DNA from: Pseudoalteromonas ruthenica
GTDB lineage: Bacteria; Pseudomonadota; Gammaproteobacteria; Enterobacterales; Alteromonadaceae
Assembly: GCF_008808095.1 (NCBI RefSeq)
Contig: NZ_CP023397.1
Location: 372,001 to 436,000, forward strand
Direction of reading: 5' to 3'
DNA: 64,000 nt
The position numbers and the translations under genes were made by a program. Of this stretch, positions 63,108 through 64,000 are shown one piece after another. A model generated the notes under the pieces. That model had not been told where the DNA came from. It saw nothing but the letters and a program-made list of their open reading frames with translations, and did not search any database. Position 1 is the first letter of the stretch; every line of letters begins with the position of its first letter.

Positions 63108-63117
63108 CGAGGTATTT

Positions 63118-63600
63118 ATGTCTATTTATCAGTTTAACGCAGTCAATAACCGTGGCGAGCAAGTGTCACTTGAGCAATATCGAGGCAAAGTCTTACTGAT
63201 CGCCAATACTGCAAGTAAGTGCGGCTTTACACCGCAATACCAAGGGTTGAACGCGCTTTATCAAGACTTTGAAAATAAGGGGTTGGTGGTGCTCGCTTTT
63301 CCATGTAACCAGTTTGGCGCTCAAGAGCCTGGTGATGATGCGCAGATAAGTGAGTTTTGTGAACTTAATTACGGCGTGTCGTTTCCGGTAATGACTAAGG
63401 TGGATGTTAATGGTGCCGATGCCCACCCTTTGTTTTCCTATTTAAAGCAACAAGCGCCGGGCGTGCTAGGCTCTAAGGCCATAAAGTGGAACTTCACTAA
63501 GTTCTTAGTTGACCAGCAAGGGCAGGTAGTGAAACGTTACGCACCGACGACAAAACCCGAAGCTATACGCGCCGATATTGAACAACTATTAGCACCCTAA
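63118..63600 (+). CDS. Glutathione peroxidase family (thioredoxin/glutathione-dependent peroxidase)
   Basis: 160 aa. Catalytic Cys35 in NTASKCGFTPQ, Gln69 in FPCNQFGAQEPG, and Trp/Asn in KWNFTKF form the tetrad. It reduces H2O2 and lipid hydroperoxides in the cytoplasm. GAGG box before ATG 63118. The TAA is followed immediately by the ATG of the ohrR-like gene, so it is a two-gene operon. Confidence 0.94.
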   Translation: MSIYQFNAVNNRGEQVSLEQYRGKVLLIANTASKCGFTPQYQGLNALYQDFENKGLVVLAFPCNQFGAQEPGDDAQISEFCELNYGVSFPVMTKVDVNGADAHPLFSYLKQQAPGVLGSKAIKWNFTKFLVDQQGQVVKRYAPTTKPEAIRADIEQLLAP

Positions 63601-64000
63601 ATGACAGATAACAGCACCTTATATTTGCAAAACCAACTTTGTTTTAAGCTCTACACTGCCTCTCGGCTAGTTGTGCGGGGCTATCAACCTATGTTGAATG
63701 AGCTGGGCCTGACCTATCCTCAATATCTAGTGCTTTTGGTGCTTTGGCAGCGCCATGAACAGCAACAATTGCCCATGAGCCTTAAATCACTTGGCGCAGA
63801 GCTGCACCTTGACTCAGGCACATTGACGCCGCTGTTAAAACGGATGCAAAAGCAGGAGCTGCTATCTCGAGTGCGCAGTGATGATGATGAACGGCAATTG
63901 CAAATAGCGCTTACTGAGGCGGGCTTGGCGCTGCAAAGCAACGCTAAGCAGTGGCGAGACACCCTAAGTCAATCTCTGCAGTGTCAGCGAGAAGAACTTA
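63601..64000 (+). CDS. ohrR: MarR-family organic-peroxide sensor OhrR-like, 3' end cut by window
   Basis: 133 residues visible; the stop lies outside the window. LCFKLYTASRLVVRGYQPMLNELGLTYPQYLVLLVLW gives the OhrR N-terminal helices with the peroxidatic Cys14 in LCFKLY. The winged helix is LGAELHLDSGTLTPLLKRMQKQELLSRVRSDDDERQL. A second Cys (Cys128) near the C terminus suggests the two-cysteine type, in which peroxide forms a disulfide and releases DNA. Controls ohr in other bacteria, but here it stands behind gpx. ATG directly after the gpx stop. Confidence 0.9.
   Translation, partial: MTDNSTLYLQNQLCFKLYTASRLVVRGYQPMLNELGLTYPQYLVLLVLWQRHEQQQLPMSLKSLGAELHLDSGTLTPLLKRMQKQELLSRVRSDDDERQLQIALTEAGLALQSNAKQWRDTLSQSLQCQREEL

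Noticed and set aside
1..64000. CRISPR arrays, tRNA or rRNA genes
   Set aside because: No regularly spaced direct repeats, cloverleaf-like sequences or rRNA stretches were seen on reading.

Overview
The window is from a marine-type gammaproteobacterium, most likely Pseudoalteromonas or a close relative in the Alteromonadales. This rests on gene content only: long TonB-dependent receptor and S9 peptidase genes, a DUF5916 barrel protein, a wHTH-TolB regulator, DabAB and an M9 collagenase. No rRNA or tRNA gene is visible. Base composition shifts from moderate GC in the housekeeping-like blocks to clearly AT-rich in two accessory blocks, 7.5-15.6 kb and 42.4-49.3 kb.

Layout. 0-5.2 kb: an RND efflux pump (5' truncated), its outer-membrane channel and an MDR-family reductase, in MexF-OprN order. 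5.2-7.7 kb: PagL-like lipid A deacylase, a frameshifted MlaC-like gene, an RHH protein, GloA and a small lipoprotein. 7.9-12.7 kb: an accessory island with an 870-bp tandem duplication of a secreted helical protein, then a candidate membrane-acting toxin followed by three tandem immunity-like paralogues and a decayed fourth copy. 12.8-20.1 kb: a large propeller-type lipoprotein, a ThrE exporter, a LacI-glycosyltransferase pair and an SDR. 24.7-27.1 kb: an HxlR-MdaB-redoxin-cupin stress block. 34-43.6 kb: assorted hydrolase, RDD, OsmC, ASCH and LprI genes, plus a wHTH regulator split by an amber codon and a DUF5916 protein. 43.6-49 kb: an IS3-family element inside a lipoprotein gene, followed by same-strand cassettes separated by attC-like sites with no integrase in view. 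49.4-54.3 kb: DabA-DabB inorganic-carbon uptake and a LysR regulator.

The main system is a collagen and hydroxyproline utilisation regulon spread over 20-63 kb. It holds an M9 collagenase lipoprotein (61292-62992), a TonB-dependent receptor (54481-57488, one frameshift), an S9 peptidase, a POT-type peptide transporter, two M24 Xaa-Pro peptidases, an OCD-family ketimine reductase candidate, and the complete D-hydroxyproline route: 4-hydroxyproline 2-epimerase, D-amino-acid dehydrogenase, DHDPS-like deaminase and ketoglutarate-semialdehyde dehydrogenase. A GntR/FCD regulator lies beside the catabolic operon. Four copies of the palindrome TATTGTATACAATA lie only in promoter regions of the transporter, the catabolic divergon, the receptor operon and the collagenase. 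The parts therefore read as one regulon: extracellular cleavage, outer-membrane uptake, inner-membrane uptake, peptide trimming, then Hyp to 2-oxoglutarate.

Three genes are interrupted by one-base events: two homopolymer frameshifts and one in-frame TAG. This could be real decay or base-calling error. The window ends in a gpx-ohrR operon behind a perfect 26-bp palindrome.
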